Shown here: piece by piece, positions 1-8,512 of the stretch
How the letters are laid out: each line of letters opens with the position of its first letter
Position numbering within the stretch: position 1 is the first letter of the stretch
NCBI GenBank assembly: GCA_031258715.1
Contig: JAIRMN010000157.1
Coordinates: 1 to 35,878 of the forward strand
Direction: 5' to 3'
Source of the DNA: Zoogloeaceae bacterium
Lineage (GTDB): Bacteria > Pseudomonadota > Gammaproteobacteria > Burkholderiales > Rhodocyclaceae
DNA length: 35,878 bases
Program-made: the position numbers and the translations under genes
The notes under the pieces: generated by a model
What the model was told of the DNA's origin: nothing
What the model saw: the letters and a program-made list of their open reading frames with translations, nothing else
Database searches by the model: none

Positions 1-28
1 CGCGGAAGTCATTTTTTCGTCAAGTGCC

Positions 29-525
29 TCAAAATCGCCTGGTCGCCGCGCAAGAACAGGCCGAAACCTCATCTTCGGCGCGGATCGCGGAAAGGATAGG
101 ACAATCTTCCAGCGGGCCGCAACCCGGACACGCCGCCACCAGGCTGGCGAGCCGGGCGCGGATGCTTTCGAGGCAGGCGATCTGCGCTTCGATTTCAGCC
201 AGACGCCGGCTGGCGCGGGCTTTCACGCCCGCGACGCGGATTCGGCGTTGACCGAAAGATCCAGAAGATCGGCGATTTCCTCCAGGCTGAAACCCAGTTC
301 CTTCGCGCGCAGGATGAAATGTACCCGATCGACCGCGTTCCCCTCATATTCGCGGTAGCCGGAAGCGCCGCGCCGCGGGCATGGCAGCAAACCTTCGCGT
401 TCATAATAGCGCAGGGTATTCGTCGACACCCCGGTCGTCCTCGCCAGTTCCCCGATCGACATGGGCCGGGATAAAGATCGGGGCAAGGGCTGGAACAAGA
501 ACTTATCGCTGTGCATGCTCGTCAT
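29..525 (-). pseudogene. MerR-family metal-responsive regulator (CueR/HmrR-like), apparently frameshifted
   Basis: N-terminal part MSIGELARTTGVSTNTLRYYEREGLLPCPRRGASGYREYEGNAVDRVHFILRAKELGFSLEEIADLLDLSVNAES lies in the frame of ORF 223..2118. It continues in another frame as VAGVKARASRRLAEIEAQIACLESIRARLASLVAACPGCGPLEDCPILSAI (ORF 29..226). Frame change near 223-245. Exact start uncertain (525/528 or 462). Confidence 0.8.
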
Positions 526-566
526 CATGGGAAGGACACCAAAAGCCGGTTGGGAACACGGTTGGA

Positions 567-597
567 AAGTTAGCCTTGAAGTTGACTGCAAGGTCAA
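567..597 (-). promoter_or_regulatory. MerR-type promoter/operator upstream of merR
   Basis: Minus strand reads TTGACC-(19 nt: TTGCAGTCAACTTCAAGGC)-TAACTT. The 19-bp spacer carries an imperfect dyad CCTTGCAGTCAACTTCAAGG. Confidence 0.7.
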
Positions 598-629
598 AGA
601 CCGATTGTTGATATGTTGATTACGCCCGT

Positions 630-2384
630 TCATAAGACAAGCGTCGCGCCGCCCGTGGCGCCCAGATCCAGCGCCCGGTCGTGATAGGCGGCGACGCTTT
701 CCCGATGCGCGACGCTGACGATGGCGGCATTGGGCAGGCGCTCTTCCAGCAGGCGATACATCGCCGCCTCGTTGGCGGGGTCGAGCGAGGCGGTGGATTC
801 GTCGAGAAAGAGCCAGTCCGGCTTGTGCAGCAGGACGCGCGCGAAAGCCAGGCGTTGTTGTTCGCCGGGAGAGAGCCTTCTGTCCCAGTGATCGTACTCG
901 CCCAGTTCGCCCGCCAGATGTTCCAGCCTGACCGCGCGCAAAACTTCGGCGCACGCCTCCGCGCCGAAGCCCTGTTCGTCGCCGGGGTAGCACAGGCAGG
1001 CGCGCAGCGAGCCGAGCGGCAGGTAGCTTTTCTGGGGCAGGAACATCCTTGTGCCCTCCGGCAGGGCGATTCCGCCTTCGCCGTGCGGCCACAATCCGGC
1101 CATCGCGCGCAACAGCGTGCTTTTCCCCGCGCCGGAATGCCCCCGGATCACCCAGCGTTCGCCGGCCCTGAAAGTCAGCTCGTCGATGCGCAGCAGCGTT
1201 TCGCCACCAGGCAGGCGCAAATCCAGCGCGCGGAGGGAAAGGCAATCGGGCAGGGCATTCCGCGTGACGGCAATGCCGCCCGCCTCCTTCGCCTTCGTCG
1301 CCGCCTCGAACTCGATGAGGCGCAGGAAAACGGAACGCAAAAGCGCCAGATCCTTGTAGGCGAAAATGAACCAGGAGAGCGCCACGCGCACTCGGCTGAA
1401 GGAAGAAGTGAGCTGCTGCACCGCGCCCAGGGTGATCAGCCCGGCGAAATAGCGTGGTCCGACAATCAAGAGCGGCAGGTACACGCCAATTTCGATATAA
1501 CCCTCGTGGAACAGGGTGATCCGTTTCGTGTAATCCATGACGCGCCGCCAGTTCTCCCGGATCGCCATGAACGCGGCGGAAAGCCGCGCGGCCTCCGCGC
1601 GTCCGCCGGAATGAAAGGCGATCTGTTCGGCGTTTTCGCGCACCCGCACCATCAGATAACGGAAATGCGCTTCGTAACGCTGCTGGTAATAATCCACCCG
1701 CACCAGCGGATAACCGATCTTCTCCAGGAGCCAGGTGCCGAGCAGGGCGAAGATCACCGCCACCCACAACATGTAGCCGGGAATATCGATGGAGAGATCG
1801 CCCAGCGCGAAAGCGAGGCTGCCGGAGAGGTTCCAGACGATCACCGCGTAGGAGAAGAGCGTGGCCAGATTGGCGAGCAGACCCAGGAAAAGGCGCAGGC
1901 TGTCGCTGGAGAGCATCTGCAAATCCTCGCCGATGCGCTGATCCGGATTGTCGGCGCTGCCCGTGCGGGCGATCCGGTAATAGGCGTTCTCGTCCAGCCA
2001 GCGATGGAGAAAGACATCGGTCATCCAGGCGCGCCAGCGCATTTCCAGCGCCTGGAAAAACCAGGTGCGCGCGGTGATGAACGCCGACCAGAAGATGACG
2101 ATGACTGGATAAACCCACATCAGCTTCCAGAAAGCGGCCATGTCGCGTTCAGCCAGCGCGTCCCAGTAATCGCGCTGCCAGTAGGAAAGACGCACCCCGA
2201 CATAGGTGTTGCAGATGTCGATGCCGATGATGAGCGCCAGCAAGCCGCGCGCGCGCCAGCGTTCTTCCGACATCCAGTAGGGCAGGATCAGCCGCCAGGC
2301 GGAAGCAAGCCACCGGCCAAGCGGCGGCGCGGCGGCGGCGGGCCGTTCCCGCGCCAGGCGGCGGGTCACGGGATCGCCGGACAT
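630..2384 (-). CDS. ABC transporter, fused membrane domain + ATPase (YddA/SbmA/BacA-like, ABC_membrane_2 type)
   Basis: 584-aa ORF. TM N-terminus (SYWQRDYWDALAERDMAAFWKLMW), Walker A GHSGAGKST, signature LSPGEQQRLAFARVLLHKPDWLFLDESTASLD. Confidence 0.9.
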   Translation of the reverse strand: MSGDPVTRRLARERPAAAAPPLGRWLASAWRLILPYWMSEERWRARGLLALIIGIDICNTYVGVRLSYWQRDYWDALAERDMAAFWKLMWVYPVIVIFWSAFITARTWFFQALEMRWRAWMTDVFLHRWLDENAYYRIARTGSADNPDQRIGEDLQMLSSDSLRLFLGLLANLATLFSYAVIVWNLSGSLAFALGDLSIDIPGYMLWVAVIFALLGTWLLEKIGYPLVRVDYYQQRYEAHFRYLMVRVRENAEQIAFHSGGRAEAARLSAAFMAIRENWRRVMDYTKRITLFHEGYIEIGVYLPLLIVGPRYFAGLITLGAVQQLTSSFSRVRVALSWFIFAYKDLALLRSVFLRLIEFEAATKAKEAGGIAVTRNALPDCLSLRALDLRLPGGETLLRIDELTFRAGERWVIRGHSGAGKSTLLRAMAGLWPHGEGGIALPEGTRMFLPQKSYLPLGSLRACLCYPGDEQGFGAEACAEVLRAVRLEHLAGELGEYDHWDRRLSPGEQQRLAFARVLLHKPDWLFLDESTASLDPANEAAMYRLLEERLPNAAIVSVAHRESVAAYHDRALDLGATGGATLVL

Positions 2385-2549
2385 CGACGCGCGCCGCTGG
2401 ATTGTTTCGCGCCGCGCCGTCTGCTCGCGGCTGCGACGATGAACCCGCCCCGGTCATTGCGAAGGGAAAAGCCCGGCGGCAATCCATGCGGTTTGCCCCC
2501 CTGCCCTTCGCGCCTCTCCCCGCCCGCCTCGATTGCGCGCGCCATCCCA

Positions 2550-4721
2550 TCAATACGCCGCCCGCAGCGTGAGCAGGAAATTGCGCGGTTCGCCGTAGAG
2601 GTTGAAGTTGGAGACACTGCCGACACGGGCGTAATAAGTCTTGTCGAACAGGTTGTTTACATTGAGGGAAAGCGTCAGGTTCTTGTCGATGCGATAGGAA
2701 AGAAAGGCATGCGCGATCGTGTAGGCCTTTTGCGCGCGCGTCGCCGCCGCCGGGGTGTTGTTCTGCTGTATCCTGCTCGAATGGTTCGCGCCCAGGCCGA
2801 TGGTCAGCCCGTCCAGGCTTCCGCCGGAAAAGCGGTATGTGCTCCAGAGCTTGAACAGGTGTTCGGGGTTTATGGGGTTCAGGAGCGTGCCGTCTGTCGT
2901 CGCGCTGTTTTTCAGGTAAGTCGTCTGCTGGCGGGACCAGCCGGTCTGGATGTTCCAGCCGGGCGCGGGCGAACCCGACACCTCGATTTCCCAGCCCTTG
3001 CTTTCGACTTCCCCCGCGTCATAGTAGTAATAGACGCCGCCGCCGGAATGGTCGTTGTCCAGGATCGCCCGGTTCTTGTCCCGCAGCTTGAAGAACGCGA
3101 TCGAGGCAATCAGGTTGCCGTCGAAGAACTCTCCCTTGCCGCCGATTTCGTATTGCTTGCCGACGCGCGGCTGCACCGTGCCGCCGCCGTATTTCTGGGC
3201 CGTCTGGGGCGCGAAGATGTCGCTGTAGCTGGTGTAGAGGGAAACCTGCCGGTTTACGTCGAAGATCACGCCCGCGTAAGGCGTCACCTCGCCATGTTCT
3301 TCTCCGCCCGACTCCCAGTCCCCGGTCGGGCCAGCGGGCAGTGGCGTGTCACGGTAACGCCCGTCATAATCACTGACGCGCGCCCCGGCGATGACTGTCA
3401 AGGGGTCGGCAAGGCGAAGGCGCAACTGCCCATAATACCCGGACTGGCGATAATCTTCCTCCATCTTCAAGCTATAAGGCAGGTCGAAATCCGGGACAAG
3501 ATCCGGGTGGCCCAGGGGAATGCCCGTGGCGCTGGGAGCGACAACCCTTTTGTTGGCGTAACGAAGCCGCTCCCGGTTATAGCCCACCGTCGCCCGGTGT
3601 TCCCGCCCGAAGAGATGGAAAGGGCCGGAAGCGTACAGGTCGAAGCCGTCCCGCCTGTAAGTGGCGTCGTATGCGGCGCGGGTGTAATTGAGCGTGTTCG
3701 CGGCAGGGTTCACGCCGCTGCCCGGATTCGCGTAATGCGCGTCCCAACCCTGCTCGCGCTGGCTCAATTTCGCGGTGACGCGCCAGCCGTTATCGAAGCG
3801 ATGAGTCAATTCCGCCAGCGTGTCCTGGATATCCCACCTGGCCGTGCCCCAATCCGGGTTGAGATTCGTGCTGCGGGAGACGCCCAGGTGCCGGTTATCG
3901 GGGTTCGCGTAGGACGGCAGGCCGGTGAATAGCGCCCTGGTCTTGTCGCTCTGGGAAGCAAACGCCACGGAGAGCGTGGTGGCGGGCGTGATGTCCCAGT
4001 CCAGCGCGGCGTAGCCCAGGCGCTTTCTGGTATCCGTCGTGTCATAGAAATATTCCCGGTCGGTAATGGAAGCCACCACGCGGCCCCGCACCGAGCCACT
4101 CGCGTTGAGCGGGCCGCCCACGTCCGCCTGGAGGTTGTAATTGTTCCACGATCCGGCGGAAACGCTGGCGGAAAAGGCGCGTTCTTTCTGCCCGCGTTTC
4201 CTGACCAGATTGACCACGCCGCCGGGATTGCCCGAGCCCTGGAACAAGCCGGCGGAACCGCGCAATACCTCGATCTGCTCGTAGAGCGCCAGATCCAGTT
4301 GCTGCACGCCGGAAAGCGCGCTATAGGCAGGAACGCCGTCGAAGGTCACATTCATGCCCCAGCCCCGCGAACTGTATTGGCTCGCCTGCGTATCATTGGC
4401 GAGGACGCTTACGCCCGTCACCTGCCTGAGCGCCTCATCCACCGTCACCAATCCTTGATCCTCGATGCGCTCCCTGGTGATGACGGAGACCGATTGCGGA
4501 ATCTCCCGCGGTTTCACGGGTTCCTTGCCGCCGACGGACACGTCGCGGATATAGCGCGCGCCCGTGACCGTAACCGGTTCGAGCGTGACCGCTTCCGCTT
4601 CCTCTTCCGCCTGCGCCCATGCCGGGGACGAGGCAGCGACGCCAAGTGACGCGAACAGCGCGCAGATTACCCGGCGATCGACTCGGTGGGGGGTAAACTT
4701 GCTTTGCTTCTTCGTTGCCAT
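2550..4721 (-). CDS. TonB-dependent siderophore-type receptor (FhuE/FpvA-like)
   Basis: 723-aa ORF with signal peptide, plug domain (VTVTGARY...EIPQSVSVITRERIEDQG...GNPGGVVNLVRKR) and C-terminal barrel ending in aromatic residues (FLLTLRAAY). Confidence 0.93.
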   Translation of the reverse strand: MATKKQSKFTPHRVDRRVICALFASLGVAASSPAWAQAEEEAEAVTLEPVTVTGARYIRDVSVGGKEPVKPREIPQSVSVITRERIEDQGLVTVDEALRQVTGVSVLANDTQASQYSSRGWGMNVTFDGVPAYSALSGVQQLDLALYEQIEVLRGSAGLFQGSGNPGGVVNLVRKRGQKERAFSASVSAGSWNNYNLQADVGGPLNASGSVRGRVVASITDREYFYDTTDTRKRLGYAALDWDITPATTLSVAFASQSDKTRALFTGLPSYANPDNRHLGVSRSTNLNPDWGTARWDIQDTLAELTHRFDNGWRVTAKLSQREQGWDAHYANPGSGVNPAANTLNYTRAAYDATYRRDGFDLYASGPFHLFGREHRATVGYNRERLRYANKRVVAPSATGIPLGHPDLVPDFDLPYSLKMEEDYRQSGYYGQLRLRLADPLTVIAGARVSDYDGRYRDTPLPAGPTGDWESGGEEHGEVTPYAGVIFDVNRQVSLYTSYSDIFAPQTAQKYGGGTVQPRVGKQYEIGGKGEFFDGNLIASIAFFKLRDKNRAILDNDHSGGGVYYYYDAGEVESKGWEIEVSGSPAPGWNIQTGWSRQQTTYLKNSATTDGTLLNPINPEHLFKLWSTYRFSGGSLDGLTIGLGANHSSRIQQNNTPAAATRAQKAYTIAHAFLSYRIDKNLTLSLNVNNLFDKTYYARVGSVSNFNLYGEPRNFLLTLRAAY

Positions 4722-4798
4722 GATGCTCTCTCTTGGAAAATTCCGTTACCAACACAAATTCGGCCAGATGAAGCCGCCGACGCCAAAATACATTTGGA

Positions 4799-4829
4799 AA
4801 TCTAGCCTTGAAGTCGACTTCAAAGTCAA
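4799..4829 (-). promoter_or_regulatory. MerR-type promoter/operator upstream of the TonB receptor
   Basis: Minus strand reads TTGACT-(19 nt)-TAGATT. The spacer holds a perfect 16-bp palindrome TTGAAGTCGACTTCAA (4808-4823). Confidence 0.8.
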
Positions 4830-5240
4830 AGACGGATAAGTGATATGCTGATTACGCCCAATTCAATATGTTGATTACGCCCGTTCATAAGGCCGGCGCC
4901 GTGGGTGGCGATAAGGGCGCGCGCCTGCCGGACGCGCGTGAGCGCCAGATCAAGGGCTTCCAGGCGTGGCGGCAAGGGGCGAAATCGTCGCCCACGGCCG
5001 CCATGATCAGCGGCTCGCCGCCCAGCGATTTCAGGTTGTAAGCCAGGAGATAATCCTTCAAGGCTCGTTCGAGTTTTCGTATGGAAAAGCCGCCGGAAAA
5101 CTGGCGGCCTGGCGGGAAATAACCCCAATTCCCTGCGGATGCCGCGTCACACGACCAAGCGTTATCCCCGCTTTGAGCCGCCGCGTCCAGATTCTATCGT
5201 CATAAACTGGTTCTTGCGCGTTACGCGCGCTCCAATTTTC

Positions 5241-5269
5241 TTGACGCCATCGCGCGTTCTCCCTATAAT
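5241..5269 (+). promoter_or_regulatory. Sigma70 promoter for tRNA-fMet
   Basis: TTGACG-17 bp-TATAAT ending 13 nt upstream of the tRNA. Confidence 0.8.
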
Positions 5270-5282
5270 TGTCTCTTCCTGG

Positions 5283-5359
<77 letters not shown>

Positions 5360-5369
5360 GCGCGCGACG

Positions 5370-5405
5370 AACCCGGAACCGCCTGAAAGCGGCCGGGTTT
5401 TTTTG
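5370..5405 (+). terminator. Rho-independent terminator after tRNA-fMet
   Basis: AACCCGG-AACCGCCTGAAAGCGG-CCGGGTTTTTTT hairpin plus U tract. Confidence 0.8.
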
Positions 5406-5445
5406 TTGTCTGCGCTGTTGTCCGCGCGGCATGGGCGACCTTCAT

Positions 5446-5612
5446 CCAAAAACCAACTCCGGTTTGAAACCCCGCCCGATCGAGCGGCGCGAAGGTTGAG
5501 ACCCCTTTACTTACGGCCGGGGTTTCGACCGTAGCCATTGGGGAGGGGAAAGAAACCCCTTCCCAATGGCGTTAGACCGACAGCCCTGAAGGGCTGTCGC
5601 TAATTTCTTGCT
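5446..5612 (+). repeat. ~165-bp structured interspersed repeat (MITE-like), copy 1
   Basis: Begins after TTCAT: CCAAAAACCAACTCCGGTTTGAAACCCCGCCC...; ends ...GACAGCCCTGAAGGGCTGTCGCTAATTTCTTGCT. Matches the other four copies over nearly full length. Confidence 0.9.
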
Positions 5613-5640
5613 CGCCGCAAGGCAAGGCGCGCGCCCGCGG

Positions 5641-6387
5641 TCAGCGCGGCGCGGGCGCTTCTTCCATTTGGCGCAGGCCTTCCAGCGCCAAATCCGGTAT
5701 CTGTCGCGCGGGGAGCGCGGCAAGGAAAGGCAGAAGCGTCGGCGCCGCGCCGCCGGAAAGGAGACAGCAGGCGGCGTCCGGCAGGCGGAGAAAAGCGCGT
5801 TCGATGGCGCCGACCTGGGCTTCCAGGCAACCGCTGGCAATGGCGTCCGCCGTGTTGCGGGGAAAGGGACGCGCCGCGCCGGAAGCCGTGTCCGGCGATA
5901 GCGCCGTGCCCTGCGCGAGCGCCGCCCGCATCATCTGCAAACCCGGCAGGATCAGGCCGCCCATGAAGTTGCCCGCCGCGTCCAGGCTGTCGATGGTCGT
6001 GGCCGTGCCCGCCATGACGACCAGGCAGGGACGCGCTTCCAGCGCGCGCGCGCCAATCAGGGCGCACCAGCGATCCACGCCCAGCGTCTCCGGCGCGTGA
6101 TAGCCATTGACCACGCCCGATGCCGCCGCGCCGCTCCGGATGACGCTGACGGCAAGGCGCGGATAGGCCGCCCGCAGCACAGACGCCAGCATCGTTTCCC
6201 GCTCATGGTCGACCACGCTGGCCAGGCGCGCCGTGGATGGCGGCGTCGAAGAAGCGGCGGCAAGCGCCTGGGGCAGATGGGCAATGTCCGGCCAGGACAA
6301 AGCGCCCCGGCTTTGCCAGCCGTCCGCGCGCGCCAGGCTCAGCCCCCATTTCAGGCGGCTATTGCCCGCGTCCAGACAAAGGAGCAT
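5641..6387 (-). CDS. coaX: Type III pantothenate kinase
   Basis: MLLCLDAGNSRLKWGL..., ...TLGVDRWCALIGAR..., MAGTATTIDSLDAAGNFMGGLILPG motifs. Confidence 0.92.
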   Translation of the reverse strand: MLLCLDAGNSRLKWGLSLARADGWQSRGALSWPDIAHLPQALAAASSTPPSTARLASVVDHERETMLASVLRAAYPRLAVSVIRSGAAASGVVNGYHAPETLGVDRWCALIGARALEARPCLVVMAGTATTIDSLDAAGNFMGGLILPGLQMMRAALAQGTALSPDTASGAARPFPRNTADAIASGCLEAQVGAIERAFLRLPDAACCLLSGGAAPTLLPFLAALPARQIPDLALEGLRQMEEAPAPR

Positions 6388-7127
6388 CAGGCGTCTCCGG
6401 CGCGCAGGCTCAAATCGCCCGCCCAGAAAATCTGTTCGCCATCCGCGGCGGCAAGGCGTAACGCGCCGTTGTCATCGACGCCGAGATAGCGCCCTTCCGC
6501 CAGTACGCGCCCATTTTCCACGAGACGCACGGATTTCCCCTGGCCGGCATGACGCGCCTGCCAAGCGTCGCGCAGCGGCGCAAAGCCCCGCACGACGAAA
6601 TCCGCCCACATGAAATCCAGTTCCCGGACTATCGCCGCCAGGAGCGCGGGAGGGGATGCCGGCGTGTCCAGGCAGTCCGACAGCCCCGCCGTCGCCTGTT
6701 CCGGCAAGTCGAAAGACTTGAGGTTGAGGCCGATACCGATGATGACCGCGTCGCCCGCGCATTCAATCAAGACGCCCGCGAGTTTGGCGTCCTTCCCGTT
6801 TTTCCGGCAAAGCAGGTCATTGGGCCACTTGAGGCTCAAGGCGCGCGCGCCCAGCTTTTCCAGCGCCTGTAAAAGCGCCAGCCCCACGGCAAGGCTCAAC
6901 CCGGACAGCGTTTCCACGGGCTTTCCCCTGAAGAGCACGGAAAAAGTGAGGCTCTCGCCCGGCGAGGACAACCAGGCGCGCCCGCATCGTCCGCGTCCCG
7001 CCGTTTGCCGATCCGCAACCAGCACCTTGCCGGAAGGCGCGCCCGCCTCTGCCTGTTCGCGCAGCAAGGTGTTGGTGGAAGCGCATTCGGCGCGCCATTC
7101 CACGCGATCAGGGTTCAGCGTCATCAT
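6387..7127 (-). CDS. birA: Biotin--[acetyl-CoA-carboxylase] ligase, catalytic domain only (no N-terminal HTH)
   Basis: ECASTNTLLREQ..., DRQTAGRGRCGRAWLSSPGESLTFSVLFR, LKWPNDLLCR...KLAGVLIE. Confidence 0.92.
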   Translation of the reverse strand: MMTLNPDRVEWRAECASTNTLLREQAEAGAPSGKVLVADRQTAGRGRCGRAWLSSPGESLTFSVLFRGKPVETLSGLSLAVGLALLQALEKLGARALSLKWPNDLLCRKNGKDAKLAGVLIECAGDAVIIGIGLNLKSFDLPEQATAGLSDCLDTPASPPALLAAIVRELDFMWADFVVRGFAPLRDAWQARHAGQGKSVRLVENGRVLAEGRYLGVDDNGALRLAAADGEQIFWAGDLSLRAGDA

Positions 7128-8512
7128 GCGTCCAGCGCGAGTTCCTGAATCTTGCGCGTGATGGTGTTGCGGCCAATGCCCAGCGACTGGGCGGCCTCGA
7201 TGCGGCGGCCGCCGGTGTGGTTCAAGGCGCGCAGGATCAGGGTGCGCTCGAAAGCGCGCAGCAGTTTTTCATGGAGTTCCGGAGTAACGGCGGCAAGCAG
7301 GCGATCAACTTCCTTTGCCAGCGCGCTTTCCCAGTCGGCGGCTATCTGCGTGGTTGGCGCTTCACGCAGTTCCGGCGGCAGGTCGTTGATTTCCACCTGC
7401 TGGCCGGGGGCCATGACCGTGAGCCAATGACATAGGTTTTCCAGTTGCCGTACATTGCCGCCGAATTCCAGGTTGGTCAGGTATTTCAGGGCGGCCTCCG
7501 AAAACCGCTTGGCCTCGCCGCCCAGCTCCCGCGCACTCTTTTGCAGGAAATGCCGGATCAACAGGGGGATGTCCTAGCGCCGCTCGCGCAGGGCGGGCAG
7601 GCGGATGCGGATGACGTTGAGACGGTGGAACAGGTCTTCGCGGAACAGCCCTTCCTTGACGCGCGCCTCCAGATTCTGATGCGTGGCCGCAATGACGCGC
7701 ACATTGGCTTTTATCGGCGCGTGACCGCCGACACGGTAAAAATGACCATCGGAAAGCACGCGCAACAGACGTGTCTGTAGTTCCGGCGGCATGTCGCCGA
7801 TTTCGTCGAGAAAGAGGGTGCCGCCATCCGCTTGCTCGAAACGCCCGCGCCGCTGGTTCTGCGCGCCGGTAAACGCGCCGCGCTCATGACCGAAAAGTTC
7901 CGATTCGAGCAAATCCCTTGGAATGGCGGCGGTGTTGATGGCGACGAAAGGCGCCTCCTGGCGCGGGCTGTGGCGATGCAGGGCGCGGGCGACCAATTCC
8001 TTGCCGGAACCGGATTCGCCCGTGATCAGGACCGTGGCATGAGATTGGGAGAGACGCCCGATGGCGCGAAAAACTTCCTGCATGGCGGGCGCCTGCCCCA
8101 GGATTTCCGGCGTCAGGGCTACGCTCGCGGTAACGCCGGATTGGCGTGTGCTCTCTTCGATGGCCCGTCGTATCAGTTCGAGCGCCTGATCCACGTCGAA
8201 GGGCTTGGGCAGGTATTCAAACGCCCCGCCCTGGAAGGCGGCGACGGCGGACTCAAGGTCGGAATACGCGGTCATGATGATGACCGGCGTTTGCGGATGG
8301 CGCGTCTTGATGTACTTCAATAATTCCAGGCCGGAAGCGCCGGGCATGCGAATGTCGGAAATCATCGCCTGCGGCTGATCTCCGGCTTCCAGCGCCGAAA
8401 AGGCATCGTCGGCGCAGGCGAAGCTGGCAAAGGGAATGTTTTCACGCGCCAGGGTTTTTTCCAGCACCCAGCGAATGGAGCGATCATCGTCAATAATCCA
8501 GATTGGTTTCAT
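7124..8512 (-). pseudogene. ntrC: Nitrogen regulation response regulator NtrC (NR(I)), interrupted by an in-frame TAG
   Basis: Receiver + AAA+ (GESGSGKE, GAFTGA) in ORF 7574..8512, ending ...LPALRERR-TAG (7574-7576). The same frame resumes DIPLLIRHFLQKSAREL... through the Fis-type HTH (GRNTITRKIQEL) in ORF 7124..7561. The TAG replaces the Glu expected in RERREDIPLL. Confidence 0.9.

Noticed and set aside
681-3932. 1083-aa ORF on + strand (and other long antisense ORFs such as 14078..15505, 26030..28087, 31551..32807)
   Set aside because: Antisense shadows of well-supported genes (ABC transporter/TonB receptor, pilB, WG gene, ackA) caused by high GC; low-complexity, unrecognisable products.
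5511-5840. ORF ending SKKLATALQGCRSNAIGKGFLSPPQWLRSKPRP (also in ORFs at 15880, 25700, 34759) looking like a conserved protein
   Set aside because: It is the translation of the 165-bp structured repeat and runs into unrelated flanks each time; not a real protein family.
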